From positions 1 to 64,000 of the forward strand of contig MWBZ01000013.1 in NCBI GenBank assembly GCA_002069765.1: a DNA stretch of 64,000 nt, read 5' to 3'. This stretch comes from a bacterium ADurb.Bin243. GTDB taxonomy: Bacteria > Muiribacteriota > UBA9980. Made by a program: the position numbers and the translations under genes. Below, one piece after another: positions 43,465-53,519 of the stretch (position 1 is its first letter; each line of letters begins with the position of its first letter). Under the pieces are notes generated by a model. That model did not search any database. It was given only the letters and a program-made list of their open reading frames with translations, and had not been told where the DNA came from.

Positions 43465-46400
43465 TCATCGCGCCATGAACTCCATCTTGTTGACGTTATA
43501 AAGCTTTCCGTTTACATCAGCCATAACGTAATACATGTCGTATTCAGCCCAGCGGGTCAGTTTAGTGAAGAGTATATGCTGATCCGCAGCCCAATAATCT
43601 GTACTGAATTCCGGTGGCTTGATAGCACCCTTATCCGGGGCCGCTTTTCCTTCCGCGTTCAATCCGTTTTTAATCTGCTCCGCAGAAGGGACTTTCGATC
43701 CTCTCGGCACCGCGACCGCGTAAACGGTTCCTGGCGAATTCAAGCTGACTCCCCAACGGCTTTGAGCATTCCAGTTGACTATAGAATACGGGTGGCCCGG
43801 AAGCATTATCGGCTCGAGTCCTCTGGTAATCTGATTACTTGAAGCTACAGATGAAACCATATTATTATCGCTCTCGATCGCCGCGAAAAAATAATATTGA
43901 GTAGATTCGGAAAGGCCGGAAACGGCTATGGTTTTTTCAGAATTCGCTTCAAGATCCAGCTCGCCTTTAAAACCATTAGCTACGGAGCCTCCGGAAGCGT
44001 CCGCGCCGTTTTTAAGCTGTTCGAGCGAAGGCGCGGAGGAATTTTTAGAAACTATATAATATGCCCTGCCGGAAGAGTCCGAACTGATTTTTACGCTCAT
44101 CGAATTTTTTGTAAGGCTGTTGGAATCATTTGGAATCGATATTTTAAGAATAGGCGACTTCCAGTTTATTTTGACTGGTTTATCCATCAAATTTCCATTC
44201 GCGTCTTCAGCCACAGCATAAAGAATGTAATTACTTTGTGGTTCCATTCCCGGCATATCCATATACATCATCATCATCGGATCGACCATCATCATATCTA
44301 TCGACTGCGTCATTTCAGTGCCGGCGGTCATGTCGATTTTCATCACGGAAGGCCTTGCACGGTAATAACTCCAACGCCCGTCCTTAACTTCAGTTGAAGT
44401 CGGCGGCGCCGGAACGGGCTCGAACGAATACAAATTGAAGCCTGATATATAAACCTTGCCGGCCTCGCCTGTTTTCACCCTGATATTAATTTTCATGCTG
44501 TAGCTTTCGCCGCTCTGTGAAGCCGCCGGATAACCAGACGAGAAGGCGATCCCCTTTGAAAGCGTCGTTACGCTGATTTTCTGGGGCTCTTTCTGCATTA
44601 TCATGTTCGAATCTTCGATAATCAGGAAAATGTCATATGCGCTGGAAACGTTTAATTCTTTGACTTCAAATGAAAGCTCGGTTGACGCGGTTATATCAAC
44701 CGCGCCGGAAGCCGTTTTAACTGCGCCATCAAAATTTCCGGCCTTTACGTTTGCGGCCGGCAACGAAGCTATGCCTGCGGAACCAGGAAAAACCATATAG
44801 TAAAGCTTTCCGCCACGGTCTGATTTCGCCGTGACTTTGAAGCTCGACGAAGACGACGCTTCGGCCTTTGGATAGCCAAGGCTCCATGATGGGCCTGAAG
44901 ATATTATGGTAAAAGGATTCCTGGACGGCGAAGTGGAGCGGTTGCCCACTTTATCTACCGCGCTTACGCTCACTTTTGCGGTGGAAAGATCTACCGAAGG
45001 CACTTTCCAGTCATAAGTTCCGCTGTTGGCCAGGCCGGTTTCAACTGTCGTCCAGTTAAGGCCGTTATAAAAAGCTATCGTTACAGGCGCAGGGTCCAGG
45101 CCGCCGGAATCGGAAGCTGACCATTTCAACGTATAGGTTGACCCGCCGATAAGCTTCTCTGCGCCGTCATTGAGAGAAAGCAAGGCGACCGCGGGCGGCG
45201 TGGTGTCTATCGAAAAAGTGTTTCCGCCCGTTATTTCTATTTTGCCGCCCATATCGTCCAGCAGACTGACAATAGCCGTGCCGTCGATAAAATCGACGCC
45301 GTTATTATCGTTTATGACATAATCATAGGTCCATATTTTTCTGCTGGCGCCCTGCGTCATCCATTTCTGCATAACATCAGCTTTTCCGGGCTGCTCGATG
45401 CTTATGCGCGGCCCCCCAGCGCCGGAATAATCATCTTTGAACACAGCCGTCACGGTCATTTTCCCAGCCCGGGCCGGATTGGAGCCGAACGTAAGAACCG
45501 CGTAATTCGCGACCGCCGTTCCTATAAGGAATGTCGAATTATAAGGGCGCTTTGAAATGTTTCCTGCCGCGTCGGTCACAGGCGAAAGTAAAACCATTGC
45601 CTTGCCGTCTTTGAATTCCTTCAGATCTGAAGATTTAACGGTGTATTCATAGGTCCAGACATCGGAAGAAGCGCCGCGCGTCATTACCGCGTCAACGAGC
45701 TCGTAGGAACCCTGCTGGAAGATCGAAATATAAGGCGCGCAACCCTCCTGCAATAATTCGGAATATTTCGCGGTAATCGTCAGTTTTCCGGCCGGGGCGG
45801 GATTTGAGCTGTACGAAAGTTCCACCGAAGGCATCCGGGTGTCTATGGTAAAAGTCCTGTTGGCGGGCTGTAAAAACAACCTGCCGGATTCGTCCATGGC
45901 GTTTGAGATGGAAACGCTCGCCTGGCCGTCGATATACGCCTGGCCGTCTTCGGGTTTTATCGAATACTCATAAGTCCAGACGCGGCGGCTCGAGCCTATA
46001 GCCATGGGCTGATCTTTAACGTCGCCGTAACCCGGCTGATCGATAAATATCTTCGGCGTCTGGCCTGTTTTTATGTCGTTAGCGAAAGAAACTATTACGG
46101 TCAGCTTCCCGGCCCTGAAAACATTGGCTTTCGAAGCGGCCGGGCTCCTGTCAGGCGCGCCCTTAGACATATTCTGCGAAACGGCGGGCGTGAAACTGTA
46201 ATTTATTGCAGCTGCCGGCGCGGATGTGTTTATGACAAACGAATCGTTCTGCGCGGCCTGCGAGACATTTCCGGCCGGATCGGATACGTCCGACAATTTA
46301 ACCGTGGCGACTCCGTCTATATAGGCTGAACCGTCAGCGGCCTTTACTGTATAATCGTAATACCAGCTGGCCGGATTGGATGAGTCCTGAGTCATGGCCG

Positions 46401-49400
46401 CTCCAGTAATGTCTGCGCTGCCGGGCTGATTAATGGATATTTTGGGTACGCTCCCCTTAGCGAGGGTTTCGGAATAAAAGGCCGTTATTCTCATAACGCC
46501 TTCTGCGGCTGGATTGGCGCTATATTTAAGAACGGCCGAAGGGCGGGTGGTATCTATTATAAAAGCTGCCGTCGTTTTCGAGCTCATATTGTTAGAGGAA
46601 TTCGCGGCGGTGACTTCCAGGATATAGCTGCCGTCATCCGTTATCTTAGTAGAATTGACTATAGCCGAAGGCTGATTTCCAAATTTAGTCAAAATCGCGG
46701 ATATTTTTGCGCCGTCAATTTCTTTCCAGAAAGGCGTCACGGCCGCGTTGTAATACTTTCCGTTTTCTACGCCGCTAACTTGAGGCGCGGCGGGACCTTT
46801 TTCAATCTTAACGCCGGTTCTCGTGAAATTGACTGAAGATTTTACCGAGAGACCGTTAGAAACTTTAACAACCGTCAGTTCAAGCGTATAAAAGCCGTCT
46901 TCGGTTATGGAATTGCCATTTTTATATTCTTCGGCGATGCCGCCTGTTTTAGATATTTTAGCCGAATATGAAAAGCCCTGATTTTCGATCCAGGTTGCCA
47001 TAGTGGCGGCGTCTTTTGAAACAATCGATATGGCCGGCGCTTCAGGGGCCGACCGATCGACGACAAAAGACAGAACGGTTTCATTTGAAAGGTCGTTGGC
47101 GCCGTAAGCCGTAACTGAAAGCATATATCTGCCATTTTCGGCCACGATAGAACCTTTAATGAAATCTACCGCCGAAGCCCCGTCTTTTGAAAGTTTCGCC
47201 CTGACGGAAACGCCGGATGGCTCTTCCCATAAAGGCTTAACGGGAGAATTATAAATTTTCAGATTTTCTACGCCGGAAACGCGAGGCGTCTCAGGAATGC
47301 TTTTATTGATTATAAAAGATTTAGAAGATTTACTGGAAAGGCCGTTAGAAACTTTATACGCGGTAACTTCTATTTTGTAAGAACCGTCTTCAAGCAATGT
47401 AGTGCCGCTTGCGAAGGCCCTCGGGCTTCGGCCGTCGCGATAAATTAAAGCGGCAGTTTTAACACCTTCCTGCGTTTTCCATTCAATGGAAACCGGCTTA
47501 GGGGTTGTCGATCCGGTTTCGACGCCTAATATAACAGGCTCTTCAGGCGGATTTTTATCGATCGTAAAATTTAACGCCGTCTTAGATTTCAAGCCGTTAG
47601 ACAGCTTCGTCGCGGTCACCTCGAGAACATAACGGCCGTTTTCCGTTATCGGAAAACCGTTGCCGTAACTGGTTATAACATCATCGTTCTTCTTTATCGA
47701 AGCGGAATAGTAAACGCCTGCGATTTCCTTCCAGGAAAGGCTCAGGGTCGAAGCCGAAACGCCATCAGGTGAAATGCCTTCGATAACAGGGACCGCGGGA
47801 AGCGAAGTGTCGACTTTAAATGAAATGGCGGCCCTGTTGGTTAATCCGTTCGATTCCTTCCTGGCGGTCACTTCAATATCGTAAGACCCGTCGTTCGAAA
47901 TTTTTGAACCGTTAACGAATTCTATAGGGTTTCCGCCATTTTTCGTAAGCCTGGCGTAATAAGAAACGCCGGGTTCCTCCTGCCATGAAACGGCCGCTTC
48001 CTTTGAATTGACCGAACCCGCAACGACGCCAGTGAATTTAGGGGCTAAAGGGCCGGCGTCGAAGCCATCCGGCATTCTGCTAAAACGCATGGACGATTTA
48101 CTCTGCATGCCATTTTTTGTTTTAACGGCCGTAACTTCTACAAAGTATTTGCCTTCCTCGTTTATGGGAGAGTCTTTCTGGTATGAAACCGATTCCACGC
48201 CATTTTTTGAAATTGTAGCGCTTGTCACGCATCCTTCCTGCTCGTTCCAACCTACCAGCGTGGGCCCGTTTATGGGCTGTTTTATAAGGCCGCCATAAGA
48301 AGGGGCCGGCGCGCCTCCGCCGGAGCCGTTTTTAAGCTCTATAACAGGGGAAGCCGGCGATTTTTTATCGATCCTAAATTTGACAGCGGATTCGCTCGTA
48401 AGGCCGTTGGCTTTTATCGCGGTGACCGCGATTCTGTAATCTCCGTCCACGCTGACGGGAGACGCGCTTAGATAATCATTTAAAGCGCCGGATTCTTTGA
48501 CTATAAATGCCTTGTAAACGATTCCAGGCTGAAGCTGCCACGCGGCGCTTACCGCATAACCATAAACGCCGCCGTCGGTTATGCCGCTAATGACGGGCGC
48601 GTCAGGTTTTTTTCTATCGATCGTAAAATAAATAGTCTTCTTATTTGAAGTTTTTGTAACAGGATTGGTTACACTTAATTCAAAGGCGTAAGCGCCTTCT
48701 TCTACGAGCTTCGCGCCTTTTTTGTATTCCCGGGCGGCAGAGCCGTCTCTGGAAATTTTCGCCGTGATAGACATCGATTCTACATCGTCCCATGATATTT
48801 CAACGTCTTTAGCTATTGAATCGCCTTCGCTGATCCCTTTTATAACAGGAACCGCCGGAGCCGATCTGTCGATTTTGAATTTTTTTGAAACACTCGCCGT
48901 TTTACCGTTAGCTTCCCTCGTAGCTACTACTTCGAGATAATAGGTTCCTTCGACGGTTATAGGCGAACCGTTTTCATAAGCCAGAGTCATGGTACCGTCT
49001 TTTACAAGTTTGGCCGAATATTTGACGCCCTCGGATTTCTGCCAGTATAATTTAACGTCGTCCGCCGTTACCATTCCATTTTCTATTCCCATTATATATG
49101 GAGCGTCGGGAGCTTTGGTATCCACGGTAAACTTGATTTTAGAAGAAGCGCTCAAACCGTTCAATAGTTTTTTAGCGGTAACTTCCAGTTCATATTCTCC
49201 GTCCTCGGCCACCGCCGAATTTTTTTCATACGCAGTTTCCTGGCGCTGAGTTTCATTTACATTAACATTGCTTCTCAAGTTATAAAAACGGTAAAAATAA
49301 AACTGATAATATAACGGGTCGTGATAATCTCCAGGATACATGCCCATTCCCGGATACATCCCCGGATAACCGGGAAAGTAATGGCTATCAGAGTTAGATT

Positions 49401-52400
49401 TGTTTAATTGCCCTGTTTTAGTGAGTTTAGCGGTAGTTTCACAGCCGTTTTGCTCGTTCCATGAAATCTTAGCTTCGGCCGCGGTTACCGCGCCATCGTT
49501 AATGCCCGCGATCACAGGGGCATAAGGGCCCTTTTTATCTATAGTAAACGAAATAACGCTTTTAGCCGAAAGCCCGGTCGCGGGATCGACGGCTTCTACC
49601 TCAGCTAAAAAAGACCCTTCGTCTTTTATAATCGCGCCTTTTTTATACTCCAGAAACTCTCCGCCGCTTCGTTTCAGCCTTGCCGAAACTATAGCGCCTT
49701 CGATCTCTTTCCAGCCGAGCGATACGTCGGAGCCTGTAACCGCTCCATTTTCAACGCCCGTTACTTGCGGGGATTTCGGCCCCAATACCAGCCCGGTTAA
49801 AGTACGATTAAAAGAAGCCTTCGAAACGATTTCAGTTTTCGTATCCTTGCGTCTGGCCGTTACAGTAACCGTATAAATGCCTTTCTCGCTAACCGGCGTT
49901 TCACGAATGTAAGATGAAGGCGCACCGTCGTCCCTGGACAATGTAGCAAAATATTCGATTTTATCCTGTTCTTCCCAGCTTATGCTTGTCATGCCCTTGC
50001 CGTTATCGTAAATGGAAATAACCGGCGCATCCGGGGCGTACCTGTCGATTACAAAAGAAAGTTTTGAGGATTTTTTTCGGCCATTCGGCTTTGCCGCCGT
50101 GAGGGTTACGACATAACTGCCGTTAGCGTTAATTAAAGTATTTTTAACATACGGTTCAAACCGGCCTGAATCTTTTGAAATTTCGGCTGTAATAGTAGTT
50201 TTCTTTAAACCGCCTGTTTTAGAAAGTCCGGCCGCGCCAGGTTGATTTACGATATCTTCCCATGAAATTCTTACTTCGGAAGAAGTTACCGCGCCGTCAG
50301 CCACGCCAGAAATTACAGGCGCATCGGGTTCGGCCTTATCGATCTCGAATTCTATAGAGCGGCTGTTCAAAGCGCCGCCGGCATTGTTTTTAGCGTAAAG
50401 AGTCAGTTTATAAAAACCCGATTCGGATATAAGCGCCTTTTTGATATATTCGACTGGTTCTCCGCCGTTTTTGGAGAGCTTGGCGGTAAGAGTCACCCCG
50501 TCGATATCCTTCCACTCCAGGGCGACATCTTCGGAAACTATATCGTCGTTATAAACGCCTGTAATGTAGGGCACATCGGGCAAAGCAGAATTCACTGCGA
50601 ACGATATCGACGAAAACGCAGTAACGCCGTTTCTTTCATTTGTAGACAAAAGTTCCAGCGTATATTCGCCGTCTTCGTTTATTTCATAACCGCTTACGTA
50701 ATCCGATTTCAACCCGTTTTTTTTAACCAGCTTAGCAGTGCTTTTCGTCCAGCGTTCGTCCTGCCAAAAAAGCGTTACCGGCTTTGCGGAAACTTCACCA
50801 GTGCCGATTCCCAATATGGCAGGCACCGCCGGCAAACTTTTATCGATAACGAATGACAAAGAAGCCTTATTAGAAGTATTGTTCGCGGTTTTAGTAACGC
50901 CGACTTCGAGCGTATAAGAACCTTCTTCGGATAAAATCGTGTTTTTAGAATATTCAGAATTTTGATTATTCTTTAACAGGCGTGCCTTACTCGTAACGCC
51001 TTCCTGCTCATTCCACGAAAGCGAAACATCTTTAGCGGTGATGGCGCCGTCATTTATGCCAAGTATAACCGGAGGAGCCGGCGGGGCGTTATCGTTTTTA
51101 ATCTCATAAAACTCTGAAACCACTTCAGAATCGAGCATATTCTCTTTCACCGCGACCGCCTTCAGGGTAGTCGATTGAGCGAGAGTTATGGGCTCGGAAT
51201 AAACCACTCCGTTAGAAGCGGAAGGCGTTGTTCCGTCGGTAGTGTATATTATTTTAGCGCCTTTGGCCTGCGCGATTATCTTAACTTGAAACCGATTGTA
51301 ATTAGAGTATTTTCCACCCTGAGGATAAAAAACCGGCGGCGCGGCGTTTTCGAGTACCGGGCCTACTATATTAACATCATAAAAACCGCTGACGACGGCC
51401 GAATCCTGCATACCGTCATTAATTACGACAGCCTTTAAGGTTACGGGCTCCATAATAACGATAGGCGCGGTGTAAACCATGCCGTTCGTAAATGACGGAA
51501 CTGTACCGTCGAGAGTATATTTAATGGTCGCGCCGTTTAACGAGCTTACTATCGCTACGGTCTGTCTTGATATAAACTTGCCCGGCGCCGGGTTAAAAAC
51601 AGCGGCAGGGGCCGTAACGACGGGCGCTTTAACAACATATACCGCCTGATTCACTATTGATGAAGCCGCGTCTTTTACCGCCACCGCTTTTATGGTGGTA
51701 TCGGCCGAAACTATTACCGGCGAGGAAAAAATCGTGCCGTTGGAAGCCGACGGCTCGCTGCCGTCTATAGTGTAGTAAATATCAGCGCCTGGAGTGCGCG
51801 AAGCCATCGTCACGACCTTCGACATTTTATAAACGCCGGTCGGCGGGTCGAAAACAGGCGGATATATAGAAGTAATACCGTCATTGATAACGGGCTTTTT
51901 ACCGTCGGTCACATCGGTTACTGGCGGTGATGTCTTGCCGTTTTCGCCGACGAGATTGTCTATTTTGAAGGTCACGTCTTTTGGATCAGAATCGCTAACG
52001 GTAGTATTTGCAACATAAGTCGTGCCGTCGATTTTAGTGACGGTCACTTCACGGTCATAAATCACTACTTTAGGCGGAAATATAAGAAGCTTACTAGTGG
52101 TAAACGCGAGCTGCAATTCATCTCCGACATTTAGCGTTCTGGGCGTAATCGTAACTGAAGTAACCGAAGGCGGCGCGTCATCTGCATTTACGCCGGCATT
52201 TTTAGCGCTTCCGTCGACGACCGCTACGCTCGTGCGGCCGTCTATCTTGGTGCCGGCTATTTCTATGCTCGTATTGATCGAAAGGTCCGAGGCCTTCTGT
52301 TGCACCTTTGCGTTCTTAAGCGTAAGCACGTAATCGGATATTACGCCCGACGCGCTTGGCACGACGCTTTTCTCACGTGTATTTTCGAATATCGAATGTT

Positions 52401-53172
52401 TTTCGGCCGCGCTGAGTTCAGCGGTTACAAGCACGGTCTTAATAGCGTCAACCGCCTTGGACATTTCACGTATTACATCCGCCCCTCCGACTTTGTTTTC
52501 AATAACCAAATCGGTGAGAGTTTTTTCTTTAGCGCTAAGTACGCGAACTACAACTTCCTGCGACTGCTCGTTGCTGCCGAGCGTTATCAGGGGAACGGTT
52601 ATTTCCATTTTATTATCATTGGCAAGAACCGCGCGCGCGGTTGACTCGGAATTGATAAGAACGCCTTTAACGTAAAGTTTTTTAACGTCTTTAGGAATCT
52701 CAGAATATGCCGGTACCTGACCCGGAATGCTCGACAGGACTACCTTATTCAATATCTTACTCTTGATTGCTATAAACGGCGTCTTTTTACCGGTTTCTAT
52801 ATTGATCGTCGTTTTGTACTTATACCTGTACTGCACGTCGTCGCTCGCTTCGATGACCACCGGCGCAAGCTCTTTCGACATCGATGGATCGTCCCGGTCT
52901 ATAACGGCTATACTGAATTCTTTCAAATCGCCGAATTCGGCGGCGCGTTCGATTCCCGACGGCGCGCCCGGAACGGGAACTGTTGTATTTTCAGCTATAT
53001 CGTTTGGAATGGGACCTTCGATTATCATCTGCTTTTCGGCAACGCCGGTCTGAGTTCCACCGCCGGGAACAGCCGAGCTTCCGCCGTCGCCGCAACCGGA
53101 AATAATAAAAAATGTGAATAAAGAAAAAATCAATGCAACCAAAAAATAATGATTACGAGACATTTTACGCAT
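43465..53172 (-). CDS. Giant modular surface lipoprotein 3 with 17 tandem 85-residue repeats
   Basis: 3235 residues. Lipobox IISGC (Cys27). Residues 30-330 are the N-terminal region shared with giants 1 and 2 ('EGPIPNDIAEN', 'IENKVGGADVIREMSKAVDA'), followed by an Ig-like module and three chitobiase/hexosaminidase-C-type repeats (about 437-687). From about 695 to 2205 there are 17 tandem repeats of roughly 75-100 residues. Their pattern is P-x-x-P-x-I-x-G-I-x-x-G ... W ... L-x-K ... G-x-Y-x-L-x-V-x-A ... F-x-I-D, a beta-sandwich-like period. Four roughly 105-residue repeats ('ISIEQPGKADVMQKWMTQ' type) cover 2205-2650, then further Ig-like and 'SGYP' modules. No enzyme motif. ATG 53172 with GGAG at 8 bases. 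It lies directly downstream of a three-gene sensor operon. Inferred stalk-like surface protein or adhesin. Confidence 0.85.
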   Translation of the reverse strand: MRKMSRNHYFLVALIFSLFTFFIISGCGDGGSSAVPGGGTQTGVAEKQMIIEGPIPNDIAENTTVPVPGAPSGIERAAEFGDLKEFSIAVIDRDDPSMSKELAPVVIEASDDVQYRYKYKTTINIETGKKTPFIAIKSKILNKVVLSSIPGQVPAYSEIPKDVKKLYVKGVLINSESTARAVLANDNKMEITVPLITLGSNEQSQEVVVRVLSAKEKTLTDLVIENKVGGADVIREMSKAVDAIKTVLVTAELSAAEKHSIFENTREKSVVPSASGVISDYVLTLKNAKVQQKASDLSINTSIEIAGTKIDGRTSVAVVDGSAKNAGVNADDAPPSVTSVTITPRTLNVGDELQLAFTTSKLLIFPPKVVIYDREVTVTKIDGTTYVANTTVSDSDPKDVTFKIDNLVGENGKTSPPVTDVTDGKKPVINDGITSIYPPVFDPPTGVYKMSKVVTMASRTPGADIYYTIDGSEPSASNGTIFSSPVIVSADTTIKAVAVKDAASSIVNQAVYVVKAPVVTAPAAVFNPAPGKFISRQTVAIVSSLNGATIKYTLDGTVPSFTNGMVYTAPIVIMEPVTLKAVVINDGMQDSAVVSGFYDVNIVGPVLENAAPPVFYPQGGKYSNYNRFQVKIIAQAKGAKIIYTTDGTTPSASNGVVYSEPITLAQSTTLKAVAVKENMLDSEVVSEFYEIKNDNAPPAPPVILGINDGAITAKDVSLSWNEQEGVTSKARLLKNNQNSEYSKNTILSEEGSYTLEVGVTKTANNTSNKASLSFVIDKSLPAVPAILGIGTGEVSAKPVTLFWQDERWTKSTAKLVKKNGLKSDYVSGYEINEDGEYTLELLSTNERNGVTAFSSISFAVNSALPDVPYITGVYNDDIVSEDVALEWKDIDGVTLTAKLSKNGGEPVEYIKKALISESGFYKLTLYAKNNAGGALNSRSIEFEIDKAEPDAPVISGVADGAVTSSEVRISWEDIVNQPGAAGLSKTGGLKKTTITAEISKDSGRFEPYVKNTLINANGSYVVTLTAAKPNGRKKSSKLSFVIDRYAPDAPVISIYDNGKGMTSISWEEQDKIEYFATLSRDDGAPSSYIRETPVSEKGIYTVTVTARRKDTKTEIVSKASFNRTLTGLVLGPKSPQVTGVENGAVTGSDVSLGWKEIEGAIVSARLKRSGGEFLEYKKGAIIKDEGSFLAEVEAVDPATGLSAKSVISFTIDKKGPYAPVIAGINDGAVTAAEAKISWNEQNGCETTAKLTKTGQLNKSNSDSHYFPGYPGMYPGMGMYPGDYHDPLYYQFYFYRFYNLRSNVNVNETQRQETAYEKNSAVAEDGEYELEVTAKKLLNGLSASSKIKFTVDTKAPDAPYIMGIENGMVTADDVKLYWQKSEGVKYSAKLVKDGTMTLAYENGSPITVEGTYYLEVVATREANGKTASVSKKFKIDRSAPAVPVIKGISEGDSIAKDVEISWDDVESMSITAKISRDGSAAREYKKGAKLVEEGAYAFELSVTNPVTKTSNKKTIYFTIDRKKPDAPVISGITDGGVYGYAVSAAWQLQPGIVYKAFIVKESGALNDYLSASPVSVDGDYRIAVTAIKANGLTSESAVKFRIDKKSPASPVIELKNGSGGGAPAPSYGGLIKQPINGPTLVGWNEQEGCVTSATISKNGVESVSYQKDSPINEEGKYFVEVTAVKTKNGMQSKSSMRFSRMPDGFDAGPLAPKFTGVVAGSVNSKEAAVSWQEEPGVSYYARLTKNGGNPIEFVNGSKISNDGSYDIEVTARKESNGLTNRAAISFKVDTSLPAVPVIEGISPDGVSASTLSLSWKEIAGVYYSASIKKNDDVITSYGNGFPITENGRYVLEVTATKLSNGLKSKTALNFTIDKNPPEEPVILGVETGSTTPKPVSIEWKTQEGVKTAALIYRDGRSPRAFASGTTLLEDGSYKIEVTAYKVSNGLSSKSSKSFIINKSIPETPRVSGVENLKIYNSPVKPLWEEPSGVSVRAKLSKDGASAVDFIKGSIVAENGRYMLSVTAYGANDLSNETVLSFVVDRSAPEAPAISIVSKDAATMATWIENQGFSYSAKISKTGGIAEEYKNGNSITEDGFYTLELTVVKVSNGLSVKSSVNFTRTGVKIEKGPAAPQVSGVENGKYYNAAVTPFWKEIDGAKISAILTKFGNQPSAIVNSTKITDDGSYILEVTAANSSNNMSSKTTAAFIIDTTRPSAVLKYSANPAAEGVMRITAFYSETLAKGSVPKISINQPGSADITGAAMTQDSSNPASWYYDYTVKAADGSAYIDGVATVKLSDVSDPAGNVSQAAQNDSFVINTSAPAAAINYSFTPAVSQNMSKGAPDRSPAASKANVFRAGKLTVIVSFANDIKTGQTPKIFIDQPGYGDVKDQPMAIGSSRRVWTYEYSIKPEDGQAYIDGQASVSISNAMDESGRLFLQPANRTFTIDTRMPSVELSYSSNPAPAGKLTITAKYSELLQEGCAPYISIFQQGSYELVDAVMTRGASSDVWTYEYTVKSSDLKEFKDGKAMVLLSPVTDAAGNISKRPYNSTFLIGTAVANYAVLTFGSNPARAGKMTVTAVFKDDYSGAGGPRISIEQPGKADVMQKWMTQGASRKIWTYDYVINDNNGVDFIDGTAIVSLLDDMGGKIEITGGNTFSIDTTPPAVALLSLNDGAEKLIGGSTYTLKWSASDSGGLDPAPVTIAFYNGLNWTTVETGLANSGTYDWKVPSVDLSTAKVSVSAVDKVGNRSTSPSRNPFTIISSGPSWSLGYPKAEASSSSSFKVTAKSDRGGKLYYMVFPGSAGIASLPAANVKAGNFDGAVKTASGAVDITASTELSFEVKELNVSSAYDIFLIIEDSNMIMQKEPQKISVTTLSKGIAFSSGYPAASQSGESYSMKINIRVKTGEAGKVYISGFNLYSFEPVPAPPTSTEVKDGRWSYYRARPSVMKIDMTAGTEMTQSIDMMMVDPMMMMYMDMPGMEPQSNYILYAVAEDANGNLMDKPVKINWKSPILKISIPNDSNSLTKNSMSVKISSDSSGRAYYIVSKNSSAPSLEQLKNGADASGGSVANGFKGELDLEANSEKTIAVSGLSESTQYYFFAAIESDNNMVSSVASSNQITRGLEPIMLPGHPYSIVNWNAQSRWGVSLNSPGTVYAVAVPRGSKVPSAEQIKNGLNAEGKAAPDKGAIKPPEFSTDYWAADQHILFTKLTRWAEYDMYYVMADVNGKLYNVNKMEFMAR

Positions 53173-53519
53173 CTTACCAACTCCATTATTTAAATTTTAT
53201 TTGTTTATTTTTACTTACAAAAACAAAATAGGATGAACAATATATGAAGATATTATCCAAAGTATAATTAGCGGCTTAACGAAAAGAATGTCGAGCTTTA
53301 TATATTTTTTAACGCTCAATAAAAAGCGTTTTTCGCTCAACACCAATATTTTATCAGAGTTATTTTAATGAAAATCAATAATCATGACTCTTCAAAATTA
53401 AAATAATTTATAAAATACATAAGACGTATTATATAACAAATAATTTGCAATTTTATTGCGCATTTATCGCATTTTAATTGCATTTTAATTGTATTTTTAT
53501 TGCATTGTGAGGAAGAGAT
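53173..53519. other. Regulatory-looking gap between response regulator gene and giant gene 3
   Basis: 347 AT-rich bases without a gene. It holds an array of six 11-bp direct repeats (53445-53510) and an AACGCT/AGCGTT hairpin at about 53311-53330. A possible -10 (TAATAT on the minus strand, 53250-53255) has no recognisable -35 box, 78 bases upstream of the giant gene start. Confidence 0.6.
53445..53510. promoter_or_regulatory. Array of six 11-bp direct repeats (possible OmpR-type regulator sites)
   Basis: Six consecutive units on the plus strand: TTGCAATTTTA / TTGCGCATTTA / TCGCATTTTAA / TTGCATTTTAA / TTGTATTTTTA / TTGCATTGTGA. The TTG (once TCG) recurs exactly every 11 bases, starting at 53445, 53456, 53467, 53478, 53489 and 53500. 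OmpR/PhoB-family regulators bind tandem direct repeats spaced about 11 bp. The adjacent gene encodes such a regulator, and the next gene downstream is giant lipoprotein 3. Confidence 0.6.
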
